Positions 9,301 to 17,581 of a DNA stretch of 64,000 nt are shown piece after piece; position 1 is the first letter of the stretch; each line of letters starts with the position of its first letter. Source of the stretch: Paenibacillus sp. W2I17 (GTDB taxonomy: Bacteria; Bacillota; Bacilli; Paenibacillales; Paenibacillaceae). The position numbers and the translations under genes were made by a program. The stretch is from the NCBI RefSeq assembly GCF_030815985.1, contig NZ_JAUSXM010000001.1:2480001-2544000 (forward strand), in the 5' to 3' direction. Under the pieces are notes generated by a model, which had not been told where the DNA came from, did no database searches, and saw nothing but the letters and a program-made list of their open reading frames with translations.

Positions 9301-10503
9301 GATCCGTTCCGGATTCAGAAACCGCTCGAAGAGCAGATTGTACTTCATGGGATCAACGTCCGTTATACGCAAGGTATAAGCAACCAGACTGCCTGCGGAG
9401 GAACCCCGGCCCGGTCCGGTAACAATCCCCTGTTGGTGAGCATAGGCGATAAAGTCCCATACGATCAGGAAATAATCCGAGAATCCCATACTGTCTATTA
9501 CTCGCAGCTCATAATCCAGTCGTTGTTCTAACTCTGCACGAAGCTCCTCGTCTGCCCAACGTGTGGACTGCACGTAACGCTCTTCCATTCCTTCTTCGCA
9601 CAGCTGACGCAGATACGCCGAAGGGCTGAGTCCATCAGGAAGCGGTCTGTATTCCGGCAAAATCGATTTGCCGAATTCCAGCTTCAACTCACAGGACTCC
9701 GCAATACGGACGGTGTTCGCCAGAGCTTCCGGTACATGAGGAAACAAACGAGCCATCTCTTCTTCACTTTTCAGATAGAGCTGATTGGTTCCAATTCGGA
9801 GCCGATTCTCATCATCCACGGTCTTGCCCGTTCCGATACAGATCAATACATCCTGAAGCTCCGCGTCCTTTTCGGACAGATAATGCGCATCATTGGTGGC
9901 TACAAGCGGAATCTCCAGCTCGGCAGCCAGTTTGATCAACTGCGGATTTACCCTTTTTTGCTCGGAAAGCCCGTGATCCTGAAGTTCCAGATAGAAGTCG
10001 GCACCAAAGATATTTTTGTAGCGTAACGCCGCACGCCTCGCCTCTTCTTCTCGTCCATGCAGCAGATGCTGTGGTACTTCACCGCCCAGACACGCACTTA
10101 GACAGATAATGCCCTCGTGATGGGCAGCCAGACTTTCCATATCTACACGTGGTTTGTAATGAAAACCCTCGAGATGTCCAATCGAGCACAATTTCATCAG
10201 ATTTCGGTAACCCGTCATATTTTTGGCTAACAAAATCAAATGATGGATCGGTTGATCCTTGCGGCTTCCCCGCTCTTTGCGGGACCCTGCTGTCATGTAT
10301 GCCTCGCACCCTATAATCGGCTTGATGCCTCGTTCCATACATGCTTTATAAAAAGGAATTGCACCATACATCACGCCATGGTCGGTCAGCGCAAGTGTCG
10401 TCATTCCGAGATCTGCAGCCTTATTCACGAGATCCGGAATACGCGCAGCGCCGTCCAGCAAACTGTATTCGCTGTGAACGTGCAAATGCACAAAAGAACT
10501 CAT
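6363..10503 (-). CDS. dnaE: DNA polymerase III alpha subunit DnaE (single-base frameshift in this sequence)
   Basis: Replicative polymerase subunit; in Firmicutes DnaE acts beside PolC. The N-terminal PHP domain starts FVHLHVHSEYSLLDG. The polymerase core has the catalytic PDIDIDFSD near residue 400, PGRGSSAGSLVAY, and the helix-hairpin-helix segment GAIRFGLAAVKNVG. An OB fold (VAAGMVVSVKSITTKQGK) follows. The frame breaks at a C run, 8022-8025: the upstream part ends at 7972 and the downstream part is in another frame. Deleting one base joins them into about 1,380 residues. Two low-complexity inserts make it longer than the usual 1,100-1,200: about 140 acidic/Gly residues before GAIRFG (7612-8070) and about 100 Ala/Ser/Arg/Gly residues after the OB fold (6590-6880). 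SD AAAGGAAG precedes ATG 10503. Confidence 0.93.
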
Positions 10504-10664
10504 GTTTTTTTCTTCCTTTCGCCGCAGATAGTCGCAGCATCGATCTTCTGATCCGTCCGCTACCCTATCTATCTCATATATATGAATTAAATAAATAAAA
10601 AAATGGAATCACCTATTAAAATTCGTAACAACCTCTTAAAAGGAGACTTTATTATTCTATTTTA

Positions 10665-10694
10665 TCATAACGTTCGGGGGCACGCCCATACAAT
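10665..10694 (+). promoter_or_regulatory. Sigma-E-like promoter of ytrH-ytrI
   Basis: TCATAAC, 15 bases, CATACAAT. The -10 element equals the sigma-E consensus CATACAnT and the spacing fits. ytrH and ytrI are sigma-E-dependent mother-cell genes in Bacillus subtilis, so the match is meaningful, though unproven here. Confidence 0.65.
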
Positions 10695-10769
10695 AGAAGT
10701 ACAAGCCGCTCCCCCTGTGACAGACCCAAGACAGGAGGTGTGCTGCTAGGTCTGAAAGGGGTGTTGCCA

Positions 10770-11099
10770 GTGAGCACATTTTTGTCCAAAGCCATTCTTG
10801 ATTTCTTTATTGCGTTTGGAATCGTGCTGGGCGGTGCGATGATCGGAGGTATTGGAGCAGTGATCTCTCTTCAGCCTCCGACACAGACGATGCTCGATAT
10901 TTCCGGGAAAATAAAGATATGGGCACTCGCAGCCGCTGTCGGCGGCACAATAGATCCCATGCGTGTCATCGAAAGCAATTTCCTGGATGGTAACCTGTCT
11001 CCGGCGGTCAAACAAATCCTGTATTTGATCTCTGCTTTTATGGGCGCGCATATGGGAACCGAGCTGGTGAAATGGGTGTGCGGCGGAGGCCGGAGCTAA
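10770..11099 (+). CDS. ytrH: Sporulation membrane protein YtrH
   Basis: A 109-residue membrane protein of the YtrH family, needed for efficient sporulation in Bacillus subtilis and made in the mother cell. It has hydrophobic stretches near residues 8-35 (AFGIVLGGAMIGGIGAV), 48-60 and 80-100. I chose GTG at 10770 because AAGGGGTG lies 6 bases upstream and the protein then begins (M)STFLSKAILDFF, matching family length. A second ribosome-like AGGAGGTG at 10733 could serve a GTG at 10740, giving ten more residues. The gene is divergent from dnaE and 21 bases before ytrI, the same order as in Bacillus subtilis. Confidence 0.9.
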   Translation: MSTFLSKAILDFFIAFGIVLGGAMIGGIGAVISLQPPTQTMLDISGKIKIWALAAAVGGTIDPMRVIESNFLDGNLSPAVKQILYLISAFMGAHMGTELVKWVCGGGRS

Positions 11100-11120
11100 T
11101 ATGAGACAGGAACAGCGTTC

Positions 11121-11609
11121 ATGAGAGTTCCGCCATTTTCTCGTTACCGCCCGCTGATGCGAATGACCGCTGTGTTTGTTCTGGGAATGATCGCTGGATG
11201 TGTCGTTTACAACGGCGTATTTCACCTGAGTTACAATGCGTTGTGGCTGAACAATCAGGAGCTGCAGCTTCAGCTGCATCAGAATGAGGAGGATATCAAA
11301 ACGCTGAAAAAATACAGTAAACGCCAAACCGTTATCAAGGAAATCAAGGTCCGTGCAGAAGAATCGGATAAGGGGCCAGACGAAGCTTCTCTGAAAGTGA
11401 TGTTGCAGAAGCTCGGAGACGAACTTGAGGTACTTCGGGGCAGAGATGTATTCAACATCGACGAGTATAGCAAAATGACACGAATTATGCTGAATCAGAA
11501 AGTGTACTCGGTCAGGGAAAAGGAGTACACCGTTCAGGTCAAAACGATGCTGGTTATGGAAGGCGTACTGCAAGTTTGGGTACAGATTCGCATGCACGTT
11601 CCTGCGTAA
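11121..11609 (+). CDS. ytrI: Sporulation membrane protein YtrI
   Basis: A 162-residue YtrI-family protein required, with YtrH, for full sporulation in Bacillus subtilis. One N-terminal membrane segment (residues about 13-35) is followed by a charged, coiled-coil-prone stretch (NNQELQLQLHQNEEDIKTL) and a small alpha/beta C-terminal part, so most of the protein should face one side of the mother-cell or forespore membrane. The ribosome site before ATG is weak (CAGGAA). It is cotranscribed with ytrH. nrnA (ytqI), which follows ytrI in Bacillus subtilis, is missing here. Confidence 0.88.
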   Translation: MRVPPFSRYRPLMRMTAVFVLGMIAGCVVYNGVFHLSYNALWLNNQELQLQLHQNEEDIKTLKKYSKRQTVIKEIKVRAEESDKGPDEASLKVMLQKLGDELEVLRGRDVFNIDEYSKMTRIMLNQKVYSVREKEYTVQVKTMLVMEGVLQVWVQIRMHVPA

Positions 11610-11612
11610 CAG

Positions 11613-11660
11613 CAAAAAACTGCCCTTGTCTGCATCTCTGCATGGTACAATAAGGGCAGT
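11613..11660 (-). terminator. Hairpin between ytrI and ytpI, terminator-like on the minus strand
   Basis: ACTGCCCTT and AAGGGCAGT form a 9-bp stem with a 24-base loop. The run of six A on the left gives a T run only on the minus strand, so on the plus strand it is at best an attenuator between ytrI and ytpI. Confidence 0.5.
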
Positions 11661-11691
11661 AAATGCTTTCCAGAAAAGGAGCTGCGTCTTT

Positions 11692-12033
11692 GTGTTCATT
11701 GATGTACTCAAATATGCTCTAATCGCCATCTTTGCTGTTGCCATGGTTTTTGCAGCGTTGAACAGTATTCGTTCACACAGAAGCTCGGATGCTGCCAGCG
11801 CCGGTCTGTACCGTTCGTGGACAAATATCTGGATGGGTGGCATGCTTGTCGTGCTTGCGCTGATCCTTATGTTTGTCTTCACAGGTTCTACCTTATCTGT
11901 GATTGTGGAAGCGCTATTTCTGATTATGGGTGCGTATAATGTATTTGCCGGAATACGTAACCGCAGTTATTATGCGCGGCTTCAACAACGGTCCAGTAAT
12001 GGATCAGGTAAAACCTCCGGACAATCAGCATGA
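11692..12033 (+). CDS. ytpI: YtpI family membrane protein
   Basis: A 113-residue small membrane protein of the YtpI family, function unknown. Three hydrophobic segments (residues about 4-22, 42-60 and 65-85) and a polar Ser/Gly-rich tail match the family, which is close to 100 residues. The start is GTG 11692, with AAAGGAG 10 bases upstream, in frame with (M)FIDVLKYALIA. In Bacillus subtilis ytpI lies next to ytoI downstream of ytrI; that neighbourhood is kept, but ytoI is convergent here. Confidence 0.8.
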   Translation: MFIDVLKYALIAIFAVAMVFAALNSIRSHRSSDAASAGLYRSWTNIWMGGMLVVLALILMFVFTGSTLSVIVEALFLIMGAYNVFAGIRNRSYYARLQQRSSNGSGKTSGQSA

Positions 12034-12061
12034 TTCGTTGAAGCGCTATCATTGTGTCTGC

Positions 12062-12152
12062 AAAAAGAGAGTACTTCCCCTTCGTTAAGCGAAGCCAGAA
12101 CCGCGCGACAGCGCAACCCGGCAGAGCTTCTTGATCAGGGAGTACTCTCTTT
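12062..12152. terminator. Large bidirectional hairpin between ytpI and ytoI
   Basis: AAAGAGAGTACT pairs perfectly with AGTACTCTCTTT around a 65-base GC-rich insert that holds further small stems (CTTCG-TTAAG-CGAAG). A run on the left and T-rich flank on the right serve the two convergent genes. Confidence 0.75.
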
Positions 12153-12178
12153 GTCTATGCCCGAGGCAACGCACCCTG

Positions 12179-13522
12179 CTAGGCATGGTCAATCGACTGT
12201 AATGTCATTACCGCTTTGCATACCACACTGCCTTCACGGGTAACCACAATGTCCATTTTGCACGTTCGACGACTGGTTTCCAGAATTAACGGTCGAACCA
12301 AGATCTGATCCTCAATCTGTACCGGTCGAACAAAATACGTCGTTACATTATCCACCACATGGTCGTTCCCTGTAACATCCCACGCTGCCCGCCGGCCAGC
12401 CTGGGTCATCACATTCAACAGAACACCTTCGGAGATCGTACCCAGATCCGTTGCCATCTGAGGAATGATGAATCCGTGAAATAACAGTTCGTTCTGTTCA
12501 CCGCGCTCCTCGGCAAACCCGTTCCAGATCAGATGATCAAACGTCTCTCCCAGTTGTGGCTGCTTCTGTGCATCCCGCATGGCCTGAAGCACTTCCTTGC
12601 GTGTGACGGACGCAATCAGTTTGCGGTTCCGATCCACGATTGGCAGAAAATCGATGCCTTCCCAGGTCATAATCTGGGCAGCAGAAGCAAGAGATGTCTG
12701 TAATGAGGCCGTAATCGGGCGGCGTATCACACATTTCTCAATACTTTGATCTTCTTTCAGTTCACTGACATCCTTCAGACTCACAATCCCGATGACCCGG
12801 TTCCATTCATCCACCACCGGGAAGCGATGTTCACCCGTCTCTGAAACCAACATATGAAAATCTGCGGCTGAACTGGTCACCTTCAATACCTGCAAGCGAG
12901 GTTTCTGACCAATGATATCCTCAACAAGCATAATTTTTTTCTTAATCAGCCGGTCGAAGATCGCACGGTTAATCATTGAAGCTACCGTGAATGTATCATG
13001 TCTGGATGAAATAATCGGTAGCCCAAGCTCGTCAGCCATAATTCTTACTTCACGACTTGTCCCAAAACCACCCGTAATTAACACGCCCGCTCCCTGTTCG
13101 AGGGCAAGCGAGTGAGCATCTTCACGGTTACCCACAATCAGCAGACTCCCAGCGTCAATATAACGGGCCATTGCCTGTTCTTTCATCGCACCAATCACAT
13201 ACTTGTGCAGCGGTTTGGCGAGACCTTCGTTACCCCCCAGCACATGGCCCTCCACAATGGTCACAACATCAGCAAAGGTCAACTGTTCCGACATGCCCCG
13301 AGGTCTTTTCTCGATCCGCACCGTTCCAATTCGTTCCTTGGTCACGACCAGCCCGAAGTTCTCCGCCTCTTTCACCGCACGATATGCTGTCCCTTCACTT
13401 ACACCCAGCTCCCGCGCAAGTCCACGTACTGATATTTTGCTGCCAACCTTCAGTTGTTCAATATGTTGAAGTAACTGTTCATGCTTCGTTACGTTCTCTT
13501 CCTGTCCGTCCAACTGTACCAC
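12179..13522 (-). CDS. ytoI: YtoI-type regulator: HTH, DRTGG, CBS pair, hotdog domain
   Basis: A 447-residue multidomain protein of unknown role with the YtoI architecture. An N-terminal helix-turn-helix (VRGLARELGVSEGTAYRAVK, residues about 33-52) is followed by a DRTGG domain (about 85-190), tandem CBS domains (about 195-315; FPVVDEWNRVIGIVSLKDV, FLPIVDRNRKLIASVTRKE) that likely bind an adenine nucleotide, and a C-terminal 4HBT/hotdog domain (about 335-447). The layout suggests a nucleotide-sensing DNA-binding or CoA-linked regulator. The start is GTG 13522; a TTG 9 bases downstream preceded by GGGGGTGG is an alternative. It is convergent with ytpI. Confidence 0.88.
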   Translation of the reverse strand: MVQLDGQEENVTKHEQLLQHIEQLKVGSKISVRGLARELGVSEGTAYRAVKEAENFGLVVTKERIGTVRIEKRPRGMSEQLTFADVVTIVEGHVLGGNEGLAKPLHKYVIGAMKEQAMARYIDAGSLLIVGNREDAHSLALEQGAGVLITGGFGTSREVRIMADELGLPIISSRHDTFTVASMINRAIFDRLIKKKIMLVEDIIGQKPRLQVLKVTSSAADFHMLVSETGEHRFPVVDEWNRVIGIVSLKDVSELKEDQSIEKCVIRRPITASLQTSLASAAQIMTWEGIDFLPIVDRNRKLIASVTRKEVLQAMRDAQKQPQLGETFDHLIWNGFAEERGEQNELLFHGFIIPQMATDLGTISEGVLLNVMTQAGRRAAWDVTGNDHVVDNVTTYFVRPVQIEDQILVRPLILETSRRTCKMDIVVTREGSVVCKAVMTLQSIDHA

Positions 13523-13660
13523 CCCCGAAGATGCATCTGTACTATACTGTATCTATTATAACACGGCTTTAGGAAAATAACCCCACCCCTCCCCCATTCT
13601 CATAGGCAAGTTCGCCATCTGAATTTAATCATCCGATTAACCTCTAATTCTGTATGTACC

Positions 13661-13700
13661 AAAAAAGACCGGACCCTTTGTATCAAGGGATTCCGGTCTT
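13661..13700 (-). terminator. Rho-independent terminator after the 95-residue membrane protein
   Basis: Minus strand AAGACCGGAATCCCTT, GATAC loop, AAGGG-TCCGGTCTT, then six T. Confidence 0.85.
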
Positions 13701-13724
13701 CCATGTTGGATCTCATTCTGTACC

Positions 13725-14012
13725 TTATACAGACTCGCTCCGCTCCTGCTTGTCCAGCAGTTTCATCTCCCACTGCCGCAGCTTCGCCCGACGAACGGCT
13801 TCCAGCGCACGCTTCTTCTCTTCATCCACACCGAGAATAAAATGCAGATGTGCACCAACGATTAATAAGGAGAACAGCACCCATACGATGCCAAAAATAT
13901 TAACCCAGTCCATTCCTCCAGCAAAGGAAATCCGCGGCAGTGCAATGACCAGCATCGACAACGCAATAAGCAGATAGATCACATGTTTTGCTTTTTTCAA
14001 CCTCTTCACCAT
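13725..14012 (-). CDS. Small two-helix membrane protein, unknown
   Basis: A 95-residue protein with two predicted membrane helices (residues about 11-31 and 37-60) and a charged amphipathic C-terminal tail (VDEEKKRALEAVRRAKLRQW) likely to lie along the cytoplasmic membrane face. It has its own terminator and no close neighbour in the same direction. I recognise no family and infer no function. Confidence 0.7.
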   Translation of the reverse strand: MVKRLKKAKHVIYLLIALSMLVIALPRISFAGGMDWVNIFGIVWVLFSLLIVGAHLHFILGVDEEKKRALEAVRRAKLRQWEMKLLDKQERSESV

Positions 14013-14117
14013 TCACAGCTCCTTCGTTCTTGATCGACTCTATATGTCTAGTCTATGAACGATAAGGAGCTAATATGAAAGGTTCAGGTAAAAAAACAAG
14101 ACAACCTTTTAGTACGT

Positions 14118-14320
14118 GTTCAAAAAGATCAGTTTTCAGAACCGAGAAGATGGAATGAAGCTAGAAATGGAGTAGCGGAGCGTAGGACAACTACGTGAGC
14201 AACTAAAATGTTTCCGAAGGAAACATACTTCGTAAGCATATGCTTATTCGGCTGAATTTCATATTCGATGCTGATGATGCCGCTAGGCATCCTTCGTAAT
14301 CAAAATTGGACTTTTTGAAC
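14118..14320. repeat. 203-bp palindrome-rich element with 10-bp terminal inverted repeats
   Basis: The element begins GTTCAAAAAG and ends CTTTTTGAAC, a perfect 10-bp terminal inverted repeat. Inside are a perfect hairpin ATGTTTCC-GAA-GGAAACAT, the palindrome TAAGCATATGCTTA, and smaller repeats around CTACG. It contains no gene and fills the gap between a membrane-protein gene and yheA. It has the look of a MITE or other dispersed structured repeat; only one copy was noticed in this window, so dispersal is an inference. Confidence 0.6.
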
Positions 14321-14327
14321 TACCTTT

Positions 14328-14675
14328 TTACGCTTCAGCGCCACCGTACAGATGACCCAGACTGTCAGCAATAATTTTATTCACGTCTTCAATGATGACA
14401 CTGAGGCGACGCTCCGCGTCAAACAAGCGACGGATGTTCAGATTCAAGCTCAGTACTTCAAACAGTTTCTCCATTTTCTCCATCTCATCCGGAGCTGGCA
14501 TATCCCCGCTCATCATACGTTGTTGCAGTTCCATTTGTTGATCACGGAAGTTATCCAGCATTGCTTTTGCATCCGGATCAGCTTCAATCAGCTTCATCGC
14601 GGAAGTAATCTCTTCCACCTCGCTGCTTTCTCTCAGTGCTTTGGCCAAATCATTGGCTTTGTCATAAATGTTCAC
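14328..14675 (-). CDS. yheA: YlbF/YmcA-like family protein YheA (UPF0342)
   Basis: A 115-residue, all-helical, acidic protein of the UPF0342/YlbF group. It shows the family pattern of YDKANDLAKALRESSEV at the start, a central NFRDQQMELQQRMMSG, and a C-terminal helix ending SLGHLYGG. YlbF relatives act with YmcA and YaaT on RNA processing and sporulation control, but YheA itself has no settled role. AGGAGG precedes the ATG. It is divergent from the yheD/yheC-like cluster; in Bacillus subtilis yheA, yheC and yheD are also neighbours. Confidence 0.85.
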   Translation of the reverse strand: MNIYDKANDLAKALRESSEVEEITSAMKLIEADPDAKAMLDNFRDQQMELQQRMMSGDMPAPDEMEKMEKLFEVLSLNLNIRRLFDAERRLSVIIEDVNKIIADSLGHLYGGAEA

Positions 14676-14810
14676 TATTATTCCTCCTCAGATTGGTTTG
14701 TTCATCCGTGTTAATACACGCTTTTCTTCGCTGTCAAACAAGGACGATCTGAAACAGGCCATCGATAACCTGCCTCGAAATCAAATGCATTTAATCCATA
14801 TGGGTCAATC

Positions 14811-14837
14811 ACCAAGGGTTATATGTCCTCATATGAT
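14811..14837 (+). promoter_or_regulatory. Candidate mother-cell (sigma-K-like) promoter of the yheD/yheC cluster
   Basis: AC, 17 bases, CATATGAT, about 75 bases before the first start codon. This fits the sigma-K pattern AC-N17-CATAnnnT; the -10 also resembles sigma-E sites. The genes are spore-coat-associated, which agrees with mother-cell expression. Confidence 0.45.
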
Positions 14838-14912
14838 GAAGCACATGCCATGTTCAGATGCCGTTCAACTTCGAGATCAGACATCAAGTTGCCGCCCGGA
14901 AGGAGATCCGTG

Positions 14913-16280
14913 ATGTCCACTAAAAAAGTAACGATTCAGGTTACCGGCTCGGGCATCCTGCAGGACGACGTCATCATGCTGGGCGAAGGGGTGCTTAAGG
15001 CGCTTAAAATCCCTTCAGGAAGGCCGCTTCAGCTGCAATTTGGCTCTTTCCGCCGCGAAGTCACTGTTATTCCAGTACCAAGGTATGACGGGCTGCGCAT
15101 CAATCAGACAGTTGCCAGCAAGACCGGTCTCGTTCCACGTTCGGTTCTGAGGGTATCCTATCGTTCAGCCAGCCGTACGCTTCGCCTTGGACCCTACATC
15201 AGTGTACTGGTTAGCCAGGATTATCCCGATCAGCCCGATCGGCCCTTTGGCTCCATCACGATGTTCTGTCAAGAACTGGTGAACGCCTGCCGTAAGCAAG
15301 GCGCCTATGTATCCTTTTTCACACCGGAGGATATTGGAGCGGTAACGGGTTATATGAAAGGCTGGGTGTATGATGACGGCTGGAAAAAGACTGTTCTGCC
15401 TGTAGCAGACGTCGTCAATAACCGGCTAACGTCCCGCAAGCTTGAGAACAAACCTAGCGTACAGCATTTTATGAAAGAAGTAAAATCGCTCTACGGCACG
15501 CAAACCTTCAATGAAAAGTTTCTGGACAAAAACGAAGTGTTTGACGCACTCAAGTCCATTTCAACGCTTAAACGAGTTCTTCCCGAGTCTCATTTGCTCA
15601 AGACGTCCGCCATGCTCAAGACGATGTGCAACCGACATCCGGTTGTATTTCTGAAGCCCGTACGCGGTTCTTTGGGCAAAGGGATCATCCGGGTCTCACG
15701 TCAGACTGACGGAAGCTTCCTGACTCTGGCGACTGGCGTCGGGGGTACCCGCAAACAAACGTATACTTCTCTGGATAAACTGTATGCCAGTATGTCTGGG
15801 AAAATGAAAACAACGCGTTATCAGATCCAACAAGGGCTGACTCTCATTGACAACAGTGGCAGACCCGTGGATTTCCGTGCGCTCGTGCAAAAAAACCGTA
15901 CAGGTAAATGGAGTGTAACCTCCATCGTCGCCCGGATTGCAGGCGGGAGTCACTACGTATCCAATCTGGCACGGGGTGGAAGTCTCAGCACCGTCAAGGA
16001 TGCTGTTGCCAAAACACAGTTGTCTGGATCAGCCAAAGCTTCCGCGTATGCAGGATTGCACACCGCAGCACTGGATATCGCCAAAGGGATTGAGAGTGCC
16101 ATCCCTGCTCATTTTGGTGAACTTGGTATTGATCTGGCTCTGGACACCACTGGGCGCGTATGGCTGCTCGAAGTCAACTCCAAACCATCCAAGAATGATA
16201 ATACACCACTGAGTGAGAGCAAGATCCGCCCTTCCGTCAAAGCCATGCTTGAATACTCTACGTACCTGGCGGGTTTTTGA
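14913..16280 (+). CDS. YheC/YheD family spore-coat-associated ATP-grasp protein 1 (long, YheD-like)
   Basis: A 455-residue protein, the length of Bacillus subtilis YheD (453), associated with the spore coat. A beta-rich N-terminal domain (residues about 1-95, QVTGSGILQDDVIMLGEG) precedes an ATP-grasp-like core. The core has VVNNRLTSRK, PVRGSLGKGI (phosphate-binding loop-like), VDFRALVQKN and the C-terminal metal-site motif ELGIDLALDTTGRVWLLEVN. The start ATG 14913 has AAGGAG 7 bases upstream. It is the first of five tandem paralogues. Substrate unknown; ATP-grasp enzymes usually ligate a carboxylate to an amine. Confidence 0.9.
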   Translation: MSTKKVTIQVTGSGILQDDVIMLGEGVLKALKIPSGRPLQLQFGSFRREVTVIPVPRYDGLRINQTVASKTGLVPRSVLRVSYRSASRTLRLGPYISVLVSQDYPDQPDRPFGSITMFCQELVNACRKQGAYVSFFTPEDIGAVTGYMKGWVYDDGWKKTVLPVADVVNNRLTSRKLENKPSVQHFMKEVKSLYGTQTFNEKFLDKNEVFDALKSISTLKRVLPESHLLKTSAMLKTMCNRHPVVFLKPVRGSLGKGIIRVSRQTDGSFLTLATGVGGTRKQTYTSLDKLYASMSGKMKTTRYQIQQGLTLIDNSGRPVDFRALVQKNRTGKWSVTSIVARIAGGSHYVSNLARGGSLSTVKDAVAKTQLSGSAKASAYAGLHTAALDIAKGIESAIPAHFGELGIDLALDTTGRVWLLEVNSKPSKNDNTPLSESKIRPSVKAMLEYSTYLAGF

Positions 16281-16330
16281 AAAGTTATTCCCTATGGGAA
16301 ACAAATCTGATAGAGGAGAGGTGCAGCGTA

Positions 16331-17521
16331 ATGTTTCCATCATCTCAGACCAAGACACTGGCCATTCTGGTACGTGCAACCGAAGGCTCACCTCCCTTTA
16401 CAGATGAACTTTTCTGCCGTCGTCTCAGTTCGGGGAGCATGAAATACGCCCTTCAGATTATTGTGATCCCGATATCGAATGATGCAGTCCATCTCCCTCT
16501 TCAATGGGGATATGTCTATCATCAAGGGAAGTGGAATTCGGTACCTGTTCCTGCAGTCGATCTCATTATGGATCGTTGTCTTCGCCCTATCTCCAGGTAC
16601 GTCAGACAACAGCTTAAGGAATGGATACCAACCAACGGCACAGATCAACACCGTTATTGGTCTGCTTCCCTTCCAGGAAAATGGGAGGTACATCGTGTGT
16701 TATCCCGAAATCCTGAATTGAGGTCACAACTTGCTCCCACAACCCGGATCGGATCGCATATTCCTTGGGAAACATGGCTGGACCGTTGGCCCAAAGGACT
16801 GTTCTTCAAACCGGTATCCGGGACTCATGGCAAAAATACCTTTCGCCTGTCTCGGGGAACGACTCCATCAACATGGATCGTGGAGGGGCGTAACGAGGAC
16901 AATGAAACCTTTTTTCTTACATTCAACCATACCCAGGCTGTATCTTCCTGGCTAGCATTACATCAGGCTGAGCGTAAGATGATCGTACAGCCATATCTGG
17001 AGCTTAGCCATCATGGAAGAGCATTCGACATACGGGCTCTAATGCAAAAGAATGGGCAAGGTCGCTGGACGCTTACCGGATGTATGGTACGGGAAGGACC
17101 CGAAGGTTCACTCACGTCCAATCTTCACGGTGGGGGTAAAGCATATCCTGCCCACGCATATCTGCTCCAGCGATATGGAACGATTCGCACAGAAACTCTG
17201 CTGAAGAGCATCCGGCAGACTGCTACTCTTATCCCCACCCTGCTGGAAAGCCGTTTCGGCAGGTTAGCCGAATTGGGGCTTGATTTCGGAGCAGATGCAG
17301 AGGGCCAACTCTGGCTAATTGAAGTCAACTCCAAACCAGGCCGCACCTCATTCGCAGAAGCGGGCGACCGACGCATGCATACTCTGACTTATACCCGGCC
17401 GCTTGCCTATGCCCGTTATCTGTTGCAACAACATGTTCTCACGGACGTTATTCGTCCAATGAAATTGCCGAATACATCCAGCAAAGCTGGCCTGAAACCC
17501 ATCCCGATTCACGGCGGCTGA
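16331..17521 (+). CDS. YheC/YheD family ATP-grasp protein 2 (short, YheC-like)
   Basis: A 396-residue paralogue without the N-terminal beta domain, so nearer in plan to YheC (363 residues). Features: PVSGTHGKNTFRLSRG, FDIRALMQKNGQGRW, TSNLHGGGKA and ELGLDFGADAEGQLWLIEVN. The start ATG 16331 is preceded by AGGAGAGG; the frame remains open upstream to 16277 and would overlap gene 1 by 4 bases, but without a ribosome site. The TSNLHGGG motif is shared with the fifth copy only, so copies 2 and 5 form a subgroup. Confidence 0.88.
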   Translation: MFPSSQTKTLAILVRATEGSPPFTDELFCRRLSSGSMKYALQIIVIPISNDAVHLPLQWGYVYHQGKWNSVPVPAVDLIMDRCLRPISRYVRQQLKEWIPTNGTDQHRYWSASLPGKWEVHRVLSRNPELRSQLAPTTRIGSHIPWETWLDRWPKGLFFKPVSGTHGKNTFRLSRGTTPSTWIVEGRNEDNETFFLTFNHTQAVSSWLALHQAERKMIVQPYLELSHHGRAFDIRALMQKNGQGRWTLTGCMVREGPEGSLTSNLHGGGKAYPAHAYLLQRYGTIRTETLLKSIRQTATLIPTLLESRFGRLAELGLDFGADAEGQLWLIEVNSKPGRTSFAEAGDRRMHTLTYTRPLAYARYLLQQHVLTDVIRPMKLPNTSSKAGLKPIPIHGG

Positions 17522-17581
17522 GGCCCGCAGCGCCCGCTTGCCATGGAGCCCAAGGATCTTTTCAGGATAGGAGGATAAATC

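Noticed and set aside
12062..12152. Long hairpin after ytpI as a regulatory RNA
   Set aside because: Position between two convergent genes and flanking A/T runs fit a bidirectional terminator.
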